Shown here piece after piece: positions 8,098 to 18,160 of a DNA stretch of 64,000 nt. The stretch spans positions 124,001 to 188,000 of the forward strand of contig MKWP01000014.1 in NCBI GenBank assembly GCA_001899805.1. The letters run 5' to 3'. The DNA is from Lysobacterales bacterium 66-474 (GTDB taxonomy: Bacteria; Pseudomonadota; Gammaproteobacteria; Xanthomonadales; Rhodanobacteraceae). Position 1 is the stretch's first letter; each line of letters starts with the position of its first letter. Below the pieces are notes generated by a model, which was not told the DNA's origin, did not search any database, and saw nothing but the letters and a program-made list of their open reading frames with translations. The translations under genes and the position numbers were made by a program.

Positions 8098-11000
8098 GTG
8101 AGCGCATGGCGCCACCATTTGCGCCGCGCGCGCTTTGCGCTGACCGCGTCGATCGCGGTGTTGCTGATCGCCGTCGCCGTCGCGATGGGCGTGGTGCAAC
8201 TGCTGTTGCCGCTGGCGACGCACTACCCGGATTTCATCGCGCGGCAGTTGTCCGCGCGCCTGCACCGCCCGGTCGAGTTCGCGGCCATCGGCAGCCAGTG
8301 GCAGCCGTCCGGGCCGCTGTTGACGGTGCGCGACCTGACCCTGGGGCCGGCGCAACCGGGCGGCCAGTCGATCACCTTGCCGCACGCCGCGCTGAAGTTC
8401 GATTTCGGCGCGTGGCTGCGTCCCGCGCACCGCTGGATCACCTTGCGCCTGAATGACCTGGAATTGCAGGTCGAGCATTCGACCACGGGTTGGGAGGTGA
8501 CGGGATTCGGCACCGCGGGCGGCGAGTCGCACGCCTCGCTGCAGTCGCTGCCGGTGGACCTGGACCTCAGCAACCTGCACGTGCGCATCGTCGACCAGGT
8601 GACGCAGCGTTCGTGGCAACTGCTGGCGCCACGCCTGCGGCTGGTGAACATCGGCGATTCGCTGCGCTTCGGCGGCAGCGTGCAGCAGCTCGGCACGCAT
8701 CAGGCGGCGACCATAAGCGGCAGCATGGATGCGGCCGCGCGCGACTACGCGCTGCACGTCTCGACGCACGACATCGACCTCGCGGAAGCGGTGCGCGGGC
8801 TGGACCTGCACCGTTACGCGGTGGCCAGCGGCCGCGGCGATTTCGACGTCTGGGGCAGCTGGCGCGATGGCAAGCTGGATTCCGCGACGGTGCGTTACGC
8901 GATGCGCGACCTGGCGGCGTCCGGCCCGGAAGGGCGCGACGTGGACCTGGCTTCGCTGGCGGGCGTGTTCCAGGCGAAACGCGCCGCGGACGGATGGGAC
9001 CTCGCGTGGCGCGGTCCCGGCAAGCCGCGCGCGAACATCGACGCCGCCGGCGGCGCGCTCGTGCGGTTGCGCGGACACGCCGGCGCGTGGCGGGTGTCGG
9101 CGGCGGCGCAGGCGGTCGACGTCACGCCATGGCTGTCGCTGCTGGCGATGGCGCCGCAGGCACCCAAGCCACTGGTCGACTGGGTGCGCCAGGCGCAACC
9201 GCACCTGCGCATCGATTCGGCGGCGCTGCTCTGGGACGGCGCCGACAAGTACGACGCGACGCTGCGGTTTTCCGGGCTGCATGCGGGGGCGGCGGGGGCG
9301 GTTCCCGGCATCGCGCTGTCGCACGGAATCCTGCGCGCCGATCCCGAAGCGGTGTCGCTGGAATTGCCGCAGCAGGCGGCGGTGCTGGCGCTCACCGACA
9401 CCTTCCGCACGCCGTTCACGTTCACCCGGTTCGGCGGCAGCTTCGTCGCGTGGCGCGCCGACGGTTTGTGGAACATTGGCGCCGACGGACTGCATTTCGA
9501 CACCGGCGAACTCGCGGGCAATGCACGCGCGCACCTGGTCTGGCTGGGCAACGGGCATCGCCCGTTCCTGTCTGCGTCGGGCGCGCTGGAACGCGGCAAG
9601 GCCACCGACGCGAAACTGTTCTGGCCCTACCGCAGCATGCCCGCGTCGCTGATCGCGTGGCTGGACCATGCGTTCGTCGGCGGCGAAGTCACCGCGGGAC
9701 GCGTGCTGATCCGCGGCAACCTCGACGATTGGCCGTTCCTCGACCACCAAGGGCGCTTCGAGGCCACCGGCGCGGTGAAGAACGCCGAGTTCGATTTCGC
9801 CGACGAGTGGCCGCGCGCGACCGAAGTCGATGCGGCGCTGGATTTCATCGACAACCACATGGGCATCGTCGCGACGCACGCGAAGGTGCAGGGCGTGGTG
9901 GTGACCCATGCGGTGGCCACGATCCCCGATCTCCACCACGGCGTGCTCGGGTTGGACATCCAGGGCGGCGGCAGCGGCGCGCAATTGCTGGATTTCGTGC
10001 GGCACAGCCCGGTCGGCGCCGGCGCGATCGAGGCGCTGCAGGGCCTCAGCGTGGGCGGCACCGGCAAGTTCGGCATCAAGCTGTCGATACCGCTGGACGA
10101 TGCCGCGAAGTTCAGCCTCGACGGCAAGGTCAACCTGGCGAACGCCGACGTGACCGCCGCGAAGTGGAAGCTGGCCCTGAAGAACCTCTCAGGGCCGCTT
10201 GCGGTCAACGGCACGGGCTTCCGCGCGCAGGACCTCGCGACGACGTTCCGTGGCGCGCCGGCGAAACTGTCGATGGCGGTGGGCGGCGGCAACGTTGCCG
10301 ATCCGAAGGACATCGTCGAGGCGTCGCTGGATGCCAGCGTGTCGGCGCAGACGCTGGTGCAGGGTTACCCCGATCTCGCTTCGCTGGTCGCGCACGCCAG
10401 CGGCGTCGCGCCGTTCCACATCGGCGTCAGGGTCGTGCAGGGCGCAGGCAATGCGCCGGTGGTGCCGATCCTCGACGTGCAATCCAGCCTCGCCGGGATT
10501 GCGCTGGATTTTCCGGCGCCGCTGGACAAGCCTGCTGCATCGACACTGCCGTTGGACTTCAGTTTGCAGCTGCCGCCCGATGGCGCGCCGTTGACGGTGT
10601 CGCTGGGCGACGTGCTGCGGGTGCGCGGCCGGCTGGCCGATCCCCCGCGCAAGCTGCCCACCGCGCTGGCGATGAACTTCGGCAACACGCTTCCGGAAAA
10701 CGTCCCGGCGAGCGGCCTGGTCGTCGGCGGTCACGCGGCGCGCCTGGACGTCAGCGGCTGGATCGAGCAGGCGCTGGGAACGAGACCGGGCGCGGCGTTC
10801 CCGCAACTCGCGAGGGCCGAGGTGGGCACCGACGAGGCCGAGGTGTTCGGAACCGCGCTGGGCCCGCTGCAATTCGATTTCGAGGCCGGCGCGCAGGATG
10901 ACACGGTGGGTTTCGAGGGCGCCGCGGTGAAGGGCACCTTGCAGTTGCCGGTATCGGACCTGATGGCGCGCGGCATCACCGCGCATTTCGAACGTCTGTA

Positions 11001-12063
11001 CTGGCCGGAACCACCGCCGCCGAAACAGCCCGCGGCGCCCGTGCCGCCGCCGTCGACTTCGCCGGTGGCGCCGACGGCGGTGCCGCCGCTGCACGTCACC
11101 ATCGGCGACTTGCGGCTCGGCAACGCGCATCTTGGCGAGACCGTTTTCGAAAGCACGCCCACGCCGGCGGGCATGCGCATCAGCCGGTTCGACTCGAAGG
11201 GCGCGGATTTCACCATCCAGTCGCACGGGGACTGGAACGGCGACACCCGCACGAGCGCGTCGCAGATGGTCATCGACATCAGCTCCCACGATTTCGGCAA
11301 GACGCTCGCGGCGTTCGGGTTCAGCGGCCTGCTGTCGGGCGGCAAGGATTCGCAGGTGCACATCGACGGCAACTGGCCGGGTGCGCCGTCGTCGTTTTCG
11401 CTGGCGTGGATGAGCGGCGCACTTTCGATCAAGGTCGGCGAGGGCAGCATCCTCGCGGTGAAGCCGGGCCTGGGCCGGCTGCTGGGATTGCTGTCGCTGC
11501 GCGAATTGCCGAGCCGCCTGCTGCTGCATTTCGGCGACGTGTTCAAGTCGGGTTTCGGTTTCGACGATGCCTCGGCCAACTTCGCCCTGAAGGACGGCAA
11601 CGCCTGGACGCACGACATGCAGATCACCGCGCCGGCGGCGAAGATCGCGATGTACGGGCGCACCGGTTTCCGCGCCCGCGACTACGACCTCACCGTGGAC
11701 GTCACGCCGCACGTCGGCGGCACCCTGCCGGTGGTCGGCGCGGTGATCGGTGGCCCGGTCGGCGCGGCCGCGGGACTGGTGGTGCAGGGCCTGATCGGCA
11801 AGGGCCTCAACAAGGCCGCGGGCAGCGTCTACCGGGTCACCGGCAGTTGGGACAAACCGAAGATCGTGACGATCGCCAGCGCGCCGGCGCCTGCGGCTGC
11901 ATCGAGCGTTGCACCCGCCACGACGGCGCCGAGCCCGGCTTCGACGGCACCGCCCGCGCCGGCGTCGTCGGTGCTCCCGGTTCCGGCGTCGGGCTCGTCG
12001 ACAGGCATGTCGCCCGCACCGGCCGCGACCGTGCAGGCCCCTGCGCCGGCGGATTCCGGCTGA
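8098..12063 (+). CDS. yhdP: YhdP-family AsmA-like envelope protein (DUF3971)
   Basis: 1321 residues, close to E. coli YhdP (about 1266). A single N-terminal transmembrane segment (FALTASIAVLLIAVAVAMGV) anchors a huge periplasmic part built of beta-rich AsmA-type repeats; the C-terminal portion GLINKAAGSVYRVTGSWDKP-like segment is typical. The last 60 residues are Ala/Pro-rich. YhdP, with TamB and YdbH, is implicated in moving phospholipid to the outer membrane. The GTG at 8098 is the first start giving a clean signal-anchor. Position between rng and tldD is conserved with E. coli. Confidence 0.9.
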   Translation: MSAWRHHLRRARFALTASIAVLLIAVAVAMGVVQLLLPLATHYPDFIARQLSARLHRPVEFAAIGSQWQPSGPLLTVRDLTLGPAQPGGQSITLPHAALKFDFGAWLRPAHRWITLRLNDLELQVEHSTTGWEVTGFGTAGGESHASLQSLPVDLDLSNLHVRIVDQVTQRSWQLLAPRLRLVNIGDSLRFGGSVQQLGTHQAATISGSMDAAARDYALHVSTHDIDLAEAVRGLDLHRYAVASGRGDFDVWGSWRDGKLDSATVRYAMRDLAASGPEGRDVDLASLAGVFQAKRAADGWDLAWRGPGKPRANIDAAGGALVRLRGHAGAWRVSAAAQAVDVTPWLSLLAMAPQAPKPLVDWVRQAQPHLRIDSAALLWDGADKYDATLRFSGLHAGAAGAVPGIALSHGILRADPEAVSLELPQQAAVLALTDTFRTPFTFTRFGGSFVAWRADGLWNIGADGLHFDTGELAGNARAHLVWLGNGHRPFLSASGALERGKATDAKLFWPYRSMPASLIAWLDHAFVGGEVTAGRVLIRGNLDDWPFLDHQGRFEATGAVKNAEFDFADEWPRATEVDAALDFIDNHMGIVATHAKVQGVVVTHAVATIPDLHHGVLGLDIQGGGSGAQLLDFVRHSPVGAGAIEALQGLSVGGTGKFGIKLSIPLDDAAKFSLDGKVNLANADVTAAKWKLALKNLSGPLAVNGTGFRAQDLATTFRGAPAKLSMAVGGGNVADPKDIVEASLDASVSAQTLVQGYPDLASLVAHASGVAPFHIGVRVVQGAGNAPVVPILDVQSSLAGIALDFPAPLDKPAASTLPLDFSLQLPPDGAPLTVSLGDVLRVRGRLADPPRKLPTALAMNFGNTLPENVPASGLVVGGHAARLDVSGWIEQALGTRPGAAFPQLARAEVGTDEAEVFGTALGPLQFDFEAGAQDDTVGFEGAAVKGTLQLPVSDLMARGITAHFERLYWPEPPPPKQPAAPVPPPSTSPVAPTAVPPLHVTIGDLRLGNAHLGETVFESTPTPAGMRISRFDSKGADFTIQSHGDWNGDTRTSASQMVIDISSHDFGKTLAAFGFSGLLSGGKDSQVHIDGNWPGAPSSFSLAWMSGALSIKVGEGSILAVKPGLGRLLGLLSLRELPSRLLLHFGDVFKSGFGFDDASANFALKDGNAWTHDMQITAPAAKIAMYGRTGFRARDYDLTVDVTPHVGGTLPVVGAVIGGPVGAAAGLVVQGLIGKGLNKAAGSVYRVTGSWDKPKIVTIASAPAPAAASSVAPATTAPSPASTAPPAPASSVLPVPASGSSTGMSPAPAATVQAPAPADSG

Positions 12064-12099
12064 TACGATGCGCGCCGCACACGCCGCGCGGAGCCGATC

Positions 12100-12405
12100 A
12101 TGCCAGCGTTCTTCTGCAAACTCGTTCCGCCGCGCCCGACCTTCGTGCAGGACATCTCGCCGGCGGAAGCCGCCGTGATGGGCCGGCACGCGTTGTACTG
12201 GCAGGAACGGATCGAGCAGGGTGCGCAGGTGTTCGCGCTCGGCCTCGTGGCCGATCCCGCGGGCGCGTTCGGCGTCGCGGTCATCGAGGCCGACGGCGAG
12301 GCGACGATTCGCGCGTTGACGGACGCCGACCCCGCGATCCGGGCCGGCATCGGAATGCGCTACGAGATCCATCCCATGCCGCGCGGCGTGATGCACAGCC
12401 GCTGA
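12100..12405 (+). CDS. YciI-like protein
   Basis: 101 residues with the dimeric alpha-beta barrel pattern of the YCII family: [39 protein letters not shown], and a final [11 protein letters not shown]. Family members are small proteins of poorly known, possibly catalytic, role. It lies in the yhdP-tldD gap in the same direction, 36 bp after yhdP. Confidence 0.78.
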   Translation: MPAFFCKLVPPRPTFVQDISPAEAAVMGRHALYWQERIEQGAQVFALGLVADPAGAFGVAVIEADGEATIRALTDADPAIRAGIGMRYEIHPMPRGVMHSR

Positions 12406-12487
12406 ATCCGCCCGTCCGCGCCCTTCGCGCGCTTGCGAAGCGCGCGATGTGCCCTTACGTTGCCATTTTCCCGCACGAAATATTTCG

Positions 12488-13927
12488 ATGGATTCCCCGC
12501 TGACCCTTGTCGAACGCAACCTGCTCGCGCCGGGCGGGCTGTCCACCCACGACCTCGATCGCGTGTTCACGCGCGTGATGGCGCCGTCGATCGATGCGGC
12601 GGATTTGTACTTCCAGCATTCGCGCAGCGAGTCGTGGGTGCTGGAGGACGGCATCGTGCGCGACGGCAGCCATTCGATCGAGCAGGGCGTGGGCGTGCGC
12701 GCGGTGTCCGGCGAGAAGACCGGCTTCGCCTATTCCGACGACATCGTGCTGCCGCAACTGCTGGAAGCCGCGGGCGCCGCGCGCGCGATCGCCGAGTCCG
12801 GCCACGGCGCAGGCAAGCCGCTGGCGGTGCGCGATGCGCGCGCGCTGTATCCGGCCGACGATCCGATCGACGGACTCGACAACGCCGCGAAGATCGCGCT
12901 GCTGCGCGAACTCGACGCGCTGGCGCGCAGCCTCGATCCCCGCATCAAGCAGGTGATCGTCAGCGTCAATGCCACCCACGACTCGGTGCTGGTCGCCGCC
13001 GCCGACGGCACGCTGGCCGCCGACGTGCGCCCGCTGACCCGCGTCAACGTGCAGGTGATCGCGGAACAAAATGGCCGCCGCGAGTCGGGTCATTCCGGCG
13101 GTGGCGGGCGTTGCGCGTATCGCGACTTGATCGATTCCGGCCGCGCGCACGCATGGGCGCGCGAAGCGGTGCGCCAGGCGCTGGTGAATCTCGATGCCGT
13201 CGATGCACCGGCCGGCACCATGGACGTGGTGCTCGGTCCCGGTTGGCCGGGGGTATTGCTGCACGAAGCGATCGGGCACGGGCTTGAGGGCGACTTCAAC
13301 CGCAAGGGCACCTCGGCGTTCGCGGGCCGCATGGGCGACAAGGTCGCGGCGGATGGCGTCACGGTGGTGGATGACGGCACCCTGCCGGGGCGGCGCGGTT
13401 CGCTGTCGATCGACGACGAGGGCACGCCGACGCATTGCACCACGCTGATCGAGAACGGCCGCCTGGTCGGCTACATGCAGGACAAGCACAACGCGCGCCT
13501 GATGGGCATGGTGCCGACCGGCAACGGCCGCCGCGAATCGTTCGCGCACCTGCCGATGCCGCGCATGACCAACACGTACATGCTCGCGGGCGAACGCGAT
13601 CCGCAGGAAATCATCGCTTCGGTCGAGCGCGGTTTGTACGCGGTCAACTTCGGCGGCGGCCAGGTCGACATCACCAACGGCAAGTTCGTGTTCAGCGCCA
13701 ACGAGGCCTACCTGATCGAACACGGCAAGATCACGCGGCCGGTGAAGGGCGCGACGCTGATCGGCTCCGGGCCCGATGTGCTGACCCGCGTCTCGATGCT
13801 CGGGAACGATTTGAAACTCGACGAAGGCGTGGGCGTGTGCGGCAAGGACGGCCAGAGCGTGCCGGTCGGCGTGGGCATGCCGACGGCGAAGATCACCGCG
13901 ATGACGGTGGGTGGTACCTCGGCGTGA
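12488..13927 (+). CDS. tldD: Metalloprotease TldD
   Basis: 479 residues from ATG 12488 ([20 protein letters not shown]). The zinc-binding motif HEAIGH occupies residues 259-264, with [12 protein letters not shown] after it and the conserved [19 protein letters not shown] later. TldD forms a heterodimeric peptidase with TldE (PmbA), encoded 560 bp downstream; in E. coli the pair processes microcin B17 and the antitoxin CcdA. The stop codon abuts the stop of the convergent yjgA gene. Confidence 0.95.
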   Translation: MDSPLTLVERNLLAPGGLSTHDLDRVFTRVMAPSIDAADLYFQHSRSESWVLEDGIVRDGSHSIEQGVGVRAVSGEKTGFAYSDDIVLPQLLEAAGAARAIAESGHGAGKPLAVRDARALYPADDPIDGLDNAAKIALLRELDALARSLDPRIKQVIVSVNATHDSVLVAAADGTLAADVRPLTRVNVQVIAEQNGRRESGHSGGGGRCAYRDLIDSGRAHAWAREAVRQALVNLDAVDAPAGTMDVVLGPGWPGVLLHEAIGHGLEGDFNRKGTSAFAGRMGDKVAADGVTVVDDGTLPGRRGSLSIDDEGTPTHCTTLIENGRLVGYMQDKHNARLMGMVPTGNGRRESFAHLPMPRMTNTYMLAGERDPQEIIASVERGLYAVNFGGGQVDITNGKFVFSANEAYLIEHGKITRPVKGATLIGSGPDVLTRVSMLGNDLKLDEGVGVCGKDGQSVPVGVGMPTAKITAMTVGGTSA

Positions 13928-14461
13928 TCAGTCCGCGTCGAAATCCCGCAACGACCGAAACAGTTCACGTTGCGCGCGTGGCGGCTTGTTCGCCTCGCGT
14001 TCGCGGCGTGCCTGCCGGATCAGCGCGCGCAGGTGCTGGTGATCGATGCCGGGGTGCGCGGTGATGAATGCCGTGAGCGCGGCATCGGCGTTGTCGCCGA
14101 GCAGGTCTTCGCGCAGCGCTTCGGCACGATGCAGGGCCGCGGTTTCGCGGGCGTTCTTGCCGCGGTCGTTGGCCAACGCCGCACGCGCGGACGCGAAGGC
14201 TTCTTCGTCGTGTGCGCGCATCAGCTTGGCCAGGTGCGCGAGTTGGCGCTTGTGCGCGATGTGCGAGGGCGTGCGTTGCACGTCGGCGATTTCGTCGCGG
14301 ACGTCGTCGGGCAGTTGCAGCTTGTCCAGACGCGCACCCGGCAATTCGGAAAGCTGCCGCGCGAACGCCAGCACGTCCAGCGCCTCGCGCCGGCGCGCGC
14401 TGCGGCTGGGGCGTTCGTGGTCCGGGCCGGCTTCGGTGTCGCGCGTGGCGGTGCGGGTCAT
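13928..14461 (-). CDS. yjgA: Ribosome maturation factor DarP/YjgA
   Basis: 177 residues on the minus strand, starting MTRTATRDTEAGPDHERPSR. The body SARRREALDVLAFARQLSEL and the C-terminal QHLRALIRQARREREANKPP RA match the DUF615/YjgA family, now called DarP, which associates with pre-50S particles. Length equals that of E. coli (183). It is divergent from pmbA with 23 bp between starts, as in E. coli. Longer upstream starts would run into pmbA and are rejected. Confidence 0.93.
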   Translation of the reverse strand: MTRTATRDTEAGPDHERPSRSARRREALDVLAFARQLSELPGARLDKLQLPDDVRDEIADVQRTPSHIAHKRQLAHLAKLMRAHDEEAFASARAALANDRGKNARETAALHRAEALREDLLGDNADAALTAFITAHPGIDHQHLRALIRQARREREANKPPRAQRELFRSLRDFDAD

Positions 14462-14484
14462 TCGGGTTTGAAGGGATAACGAGA

Positions 14485-15855
14485 GTGGATACCGACATTG
14501 TGACAGCCGACGCCAGCCTCGCGGAACTCGATCGCCTGGCCGAATTGGCCGAAGACGTGATCCGCCGCACGCGGGCGGCCGGCGCTTCGCAGGCGGAAGT
14601 TTCGGCCAGCGTCGGCACCGGTCTTGCCGTGAACGTGCGGATGGGCGAGGTGGAGACGGTCGAGCGCAACCGCGACCGCGGTTTCGGCCTGACCGTCTAC
14701 TTCGACCAGCGCAAGGGCAGCGCGTCCACCGCCGACCTGAAGCCTGCATCGATCGAAGCGACGATCGCCCAGGCCTGCGCGATCGCGCGTTACACCGAGC
14801 CCGATCCTTGCGCCGGGCTCGCCGATGCCGCGCTGATGCAGAAGGATTTTCCCGACCTCGACCTGTGGCATCCGTGGGAACCGGATGTCGAACGCGCGAT
14901 CGGGATCGGCCGCGAGGTCGAGGCCGCGGGTCGCGATCACGATGCAGTCACCAACTCCGAAGGTGCCAGCGTGCAATGCGGCGGCGGCCTTGGCGTGTAT
15001 GCCAATTCGCACGGTTTCATCGGCCGCGAGCGCGGCACCCATCATTCGGTTTCGTGTTCGTTGATCGTGGGCAAGGGCGACGCGATGCAGCGCGACGGCT
15101 GGTACGAATACGTGCGAGATGCGAAGGAGTTCCCGGCGTTCGACAGCATAGGGCGCAAGGCCGCCGAGCGCGCGGCGGCGCGGCTGGGTGCGCGTCGTTT
15201 TTCGACCCGCGACTGTCCGGTGGTGTTCGCGCCGGAGGTGGCGCGTTCGCTGGTCGGGCACCTGGTGTCCGCGGTCAGCGGCGGCTCGTTGTACCGGCGC
15301 GCCAGTTTCCTGCTCGATCATGCCGGCAAGCCGGTGTTGCCTGCGTTCGTCAACATCAGCGAACAGCCCCGGCTGCCGCGCGGACATGTTTCCACCACGT
15401 TCGACGCGGAAGGCGTAGCCACGCGCGAGTCGGCGCTGGTGGCAGGCGGCGTGCTGCAACGCTACGTGCTGGGCAGTTATTCCGCGCGCAAACTCGGCCT
15501 CGCGACCACGGGCAATGCCGGCGGCGTGCACAACCTCGTGGTCGCGCCGGGCGCGCGCGAAGGAGACGCCCCGCAGACGCTGGACGCGATGCTGCGGGCA
15601 ATCGGAACCGGCCTGCTGGTCACCGAACTGATCGGGCAGGGCGTGTCGATCGTGACCGGCGATTATTCGCGCGGCGCAGCGGGTTTCTGGATCGAGAACG
15701 GCGAGATCGCGTACCCGGTGCAGGAAATTACCATCGCCGGCAACCTGCGCGACATGTTCATGGACGTGCTGGCGATCGGATCGGATGTCGATCCGCGTGC
15801 TTCGATCCTCACGGGATCAATTCTGGTGGGGAAGATGACTGTCGCGGGCGAGTGA
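14485..15855 (+). CDS. pmbA: Metalloprotease subunit PmbA (TldE)
   Basis: 456 residues from GTG 14485, preceded by AAGG at about 10 nt. The family core is complete: RTRAAGASQAEVSASVGTGL, RDRGFGLTVYFDQRKGSAST and the C-terminal GFWIENGEIAYPVQEITIAG. TldE lacks the HExxxH site of TldD but is needed for the heterodimer. The gene's 3' end overlaps the convergent peptidase gene by about 39 bp. Confidence 0.94.
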   Translation: MDTDIVTADASLAELDRLAELAEDVIRRTRAAGASQAEVSASVGTGLAVNVRMGEVETVERNRDRGFGLTVYFDQRKGSASTADLKPASIEATIAQACAIARYTEPDPCAGLADAALMQKDFPDLDLWHPWEPDVERAIGIGREVEAAGRDHDAVTNSEGASVQCGGGLGVYANSHGFIGRERGTHHSVSCSLIVGKGDAMQRDGWYEYVRDAKEFPAFDSIGRKAAERAAARLGARRFSTRDCPVVFAPEVARSLVGHLVSAVSGGSLYRRASFLLDHAGKPVLPAFVNISEQPRLPRGHVSTTFDAEGVATRESALVAGGVLQRYVLGSYSARKLGLATTGNAGGVHNLVVAPGAREGDAPQTLDAMLRAIGTGLLVTELIGQGVSIVTGDYSRGAAGFWIENGEIAYPVQEITIAGNLRDMFMDVLAIGSDVDPRASILTGSILVGKMTVAGE

Positions 15856-16908
15856 GCTCGTGTTCTTTCCCGCAAGTCGCTGACGTTCGAATTGCTGCGC
15901 GGCGGCCTGCGCGCGCACGATGCGCTCTTCGGTTACCGGATGCGTGGACAGATAGCGGACGCTTGCATCGTCGTGCAGTTCCGGGTGGGCCTTTTCCAAT
16001 GCCCGCATGGCACGCACGAACGCCATCGGGGAAATCCCCGACCGCACGAGCGCGGCGAAGGCGAAGCTGTCGGCCTGTTGTTCGAAACCCCTCGAGTAGT
16101 GCGCGTTCAACAGGAAAACCGGAACCGCCGTGGCAAGCGTGCTGCCGCTCACGTCGCCGATCAGTATCGATGCCACGAGCGCGACCCCCGAACCGCGCAG
16201 GACCATGCGCAGCATGTGGCGGTAGCGCTGGTGTCCCATTTCGTGCGCGGCGACGGCAAGGAATGCGTCGTCGTCGGGAAGCGCGCGCACCATCGCATCG
16301 GTCACCACGATGGTGCCGCCGCCCAGCGAGAATGCGTTCGCGCCCAATGCCTTCGATTGATAGAACTCCAGTTGCAGGGCATCGGGATCGCCGGTGCGGA
16401 TGACGAAATCGTGGAAGCGTTTTTGCAGTTCCGCGCGGCGCGCTTTGGGCAGGGTGCTGGGGGCCAGCCAGTGCGAGCGCAGGAGTGCCAGCGACTGCTT
16501 CCCGATGGCACGATCCACGGCCTGCGGCAGGTGCATGGCGCCGTAATCGGCGGCCGCCGGCACGCCCCAGCCGAACAACACGACCAGCGCCAGCGCCATG
16601 ACCAGCACTGCTGCGGCGGCGATGCCCCCTCGACGTTCCCAGCGATCCACCCGATTTTCCAGGCGATGCTGGCCCGGAAACCATTGGCCAACCGGTGAAC
16701 CGTTCGGCACCTGCAGTCGCGCGCCGTCCGCGTAGCGGAGCGTGAAAGGCACGCCCGCAAGCGGAGCGCTTGGCACGATCTGCTCGAGCGGATCGGTGCG
16801 GTCGACGTGCTCGCCGCGCACCAGCAGGGAACCGCCCACACATTGCACGTCCACGGCCTGCGGGCGGCTGCTGCGACCGTCGTAATAGGTGCCGCCGATG
16901 CCCGTCAC
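15817..16908 (-). CDS. M48-family membrane metallopeptidase
   Basis: 363 residues starting at a GTG whose bases overlap the stop of the upstream YjgN-like gene (GTGA). The zinc site HEMGH is at residues 222-226, with the third ligand in the EQQADSFAFAAL segment and the supporting NAHYSRGFEQQAD. One transmembrane helix near residues 100-120 (AAAAVLVMALALVVLFGW) precedes the catalytic domain; a second hydrophobic stretch follows the zinc site. It resembles periplasm-facing Oma1/YcaL-type peptidases. The DUF898 gene upstream forms an operon with it. Confidence 0.85.
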   Translation of the reverse strand: MTGIGGTYYDGRSSRPQAVDVQCVGGSLLVRGEHVDRTDPLEQIVPSAPLAGVPFTLRYADGARLQVPNGSPVGQWFPGQHRLENRVDRWERRGGIAAAAVLVMALALVVLFGWGVPAAADYGAMHLPQAVDRAIGKQSLALLRSHWLAPSTLPKARRAELQKRFHDFVIRTGDPDALQLEFYQSKALGANAFSLGGGTIVVTDAMVRALPDDDAFLAVAAHEMGHQRYRHMLRMVLRGSGVALVASILIGDVSGSTLATAVPVFLLNAHYSRGFEQQADSFAFAALVRSGISPMAFVRAMRALEKAHPELHDDASVRYLSTHPVTEERIVRAQAAAQQFERQRLAGKNTSSLARDSHLPHQN

Positions 16909-18017
16909 AGGCCGATGTCGATGCTGAAGAAGCCGTCCATTTCCGCACCCAGCGCGCCGACGTCTGTTTGCGCGGTGGTCTCCGCGACGAAGGCGTCCAG
17001 GTCGCCCGCGGGCTGCAGGACGATGTGCGATGCGCGGTAACGAACCATGCGCACCTTGGCCCATGCCGTTGCGAGGCCGACCGTGCAAATGATCGCCACG
17101 AGATTGCTGACATAGATCCAGAACATCGCCCAGAAGCCAAGCGTGCTCCGCAAGCGATGTCCGCCCGCGAGCCTGGCGCCGTTGTAGAGCAGGTTCAGCA
17201 TGCGCGAGCGGCTGTATGCATAAATGGCGAGATAGGCGGGCAGGTACACAGCGTAGATCGTCGCCAGCAATTCGAGCGGGTGGTTCTTCAGTCCTGGTGT
17301 TCCAGGATGGCCCGCTGAACTGCCGGTCACGCCGACGAGAATGAATCCTGCGCAGACGAGCGCGAGGATGGTGATGCCGATGGTCGCGAACAGCACGATG
17401 TAGTAATCGGTGACATCGGCCTCGAAATCAAACGTCGCGTTGCCGTAGCGATGGTGGGTTACCGTCCACTGCTGTTGCCGTGCCTTGATCCACGGATAAA
17501 TCAGCCCGAGCGTCGGAAATATCAGGAGATACATCGCCAGATACCATTTGTAAGCACCCCTGAAATCCGGCTCGAAACGGAACGGCAATCCCCGCCACGA
17601 GGAATAGCGCGCGCGAAAGGCCAGGCCGCGCACGATCAGCCACGGCAGCAGGATCGCGATCACGGCGGCCGCGACCAACTGCAATTTTGGCGAGGTGCGC
17701 CCTGCCAGGATGTAACAGCCGAACATCAGCACGGCGATCAGCCGTCCGCGCAGGATCGGCAGCGGCTGTGCCGAGTATTCGAAGGGCGAGCCGGCCAGCC
17801 ATATGTTCGCGTAAAAGTAGCGGCGGGTGCGCACCGAGGCCCAGGCCGAATAGATGCCCAGCGTCACGATGCTGAGCGCGAGATTGACGATCCAGATCCG
17901 GAAATACTCACGCCCGGAGCCGTGGAACTCGAACGGTTGGTCGGGCCATGCACGCGGTCGAGCTGGCACCTCCGGGTCGCTGGGCCCCACGTCCAACGCA
18001 AGCGTCTCGTCGTGCAT
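16905..18017 (-). CDS. DUF898 (YjgN-like) membrane protein
   Basis: 370 residues from ATG at 18017, with AAGGGGG about 6 nt upstream. It shows the DUF898 repeats FEFHGSGREYFRIWIVNLAL, SIVTLGIYSAWASVRTRRYF YAN and a second KVRMVRYRASHIVL-type block, and six or more transmembrane helices. YjgN-type proteins are inner-membrane proteins of unknown function. It is translationally coupled to the M48 peptidase that follows, so the two probably act together on envelope proteins. Confidence 0.88.
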   Translation of the reverse strand: MHDETLALDVGPSDPEVPARPRAWPDQPFEFHGSGREYFRIWIVNLALSIVTLGIYSAWASVRTRRYFYANIWLAGSPFEYSAQPLPILRGRLIAVLMFGCYILAGRTSPKLQLVAAAVIAILLPWLIVRGLAFRARYSSWRGLPFRFEPDFRGAYKWYLAMYLLIFPTLGLIYPWIKARQQQWTVTHHRYGNATFDFEADVTDYYIVLFATIGITILALVCAGFILVGVTGSSAGHPGTPGLKNHPLELLATIYAVYLPAYLAIYAYSRSRMLNLLYNGARLAGGHRLRSTLGFWAMFWIYVSNLVAIICTVGLATAWAKVRMVRYRASHIVLQPAGDLDAFVAETTAQTDVGALGAEMDGFFSIDIGL

Positions 18018-18160
18018 GACGTCCCCCTTGTTGGCGCGGCCACCCCTGACCGCGCGCCGAGTGTACATCCACGTCGCGGCTTGGCGCCGTCGTCGAACCT
18101 GTCAACCGCCGGGACCATTCCCACGTTTCAACTTTGGCAGCAGCACGGATGTGAACGCGC

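Noticed and set aside
5656-10005. A 1449-codon minus-strand open frame opposite maf, rng and yhdP
   Set aside because: It is the antisense shadow of high-GC coding genes with clear family matches; the protein is Arg/His/Gln-rich without domains.
10189-12654. Long minus-strand open frame opposite yhdP and the YciI-like gene
   Set aside because: Arginine-rich translation typical of reverse frames in GC-rich DNA.
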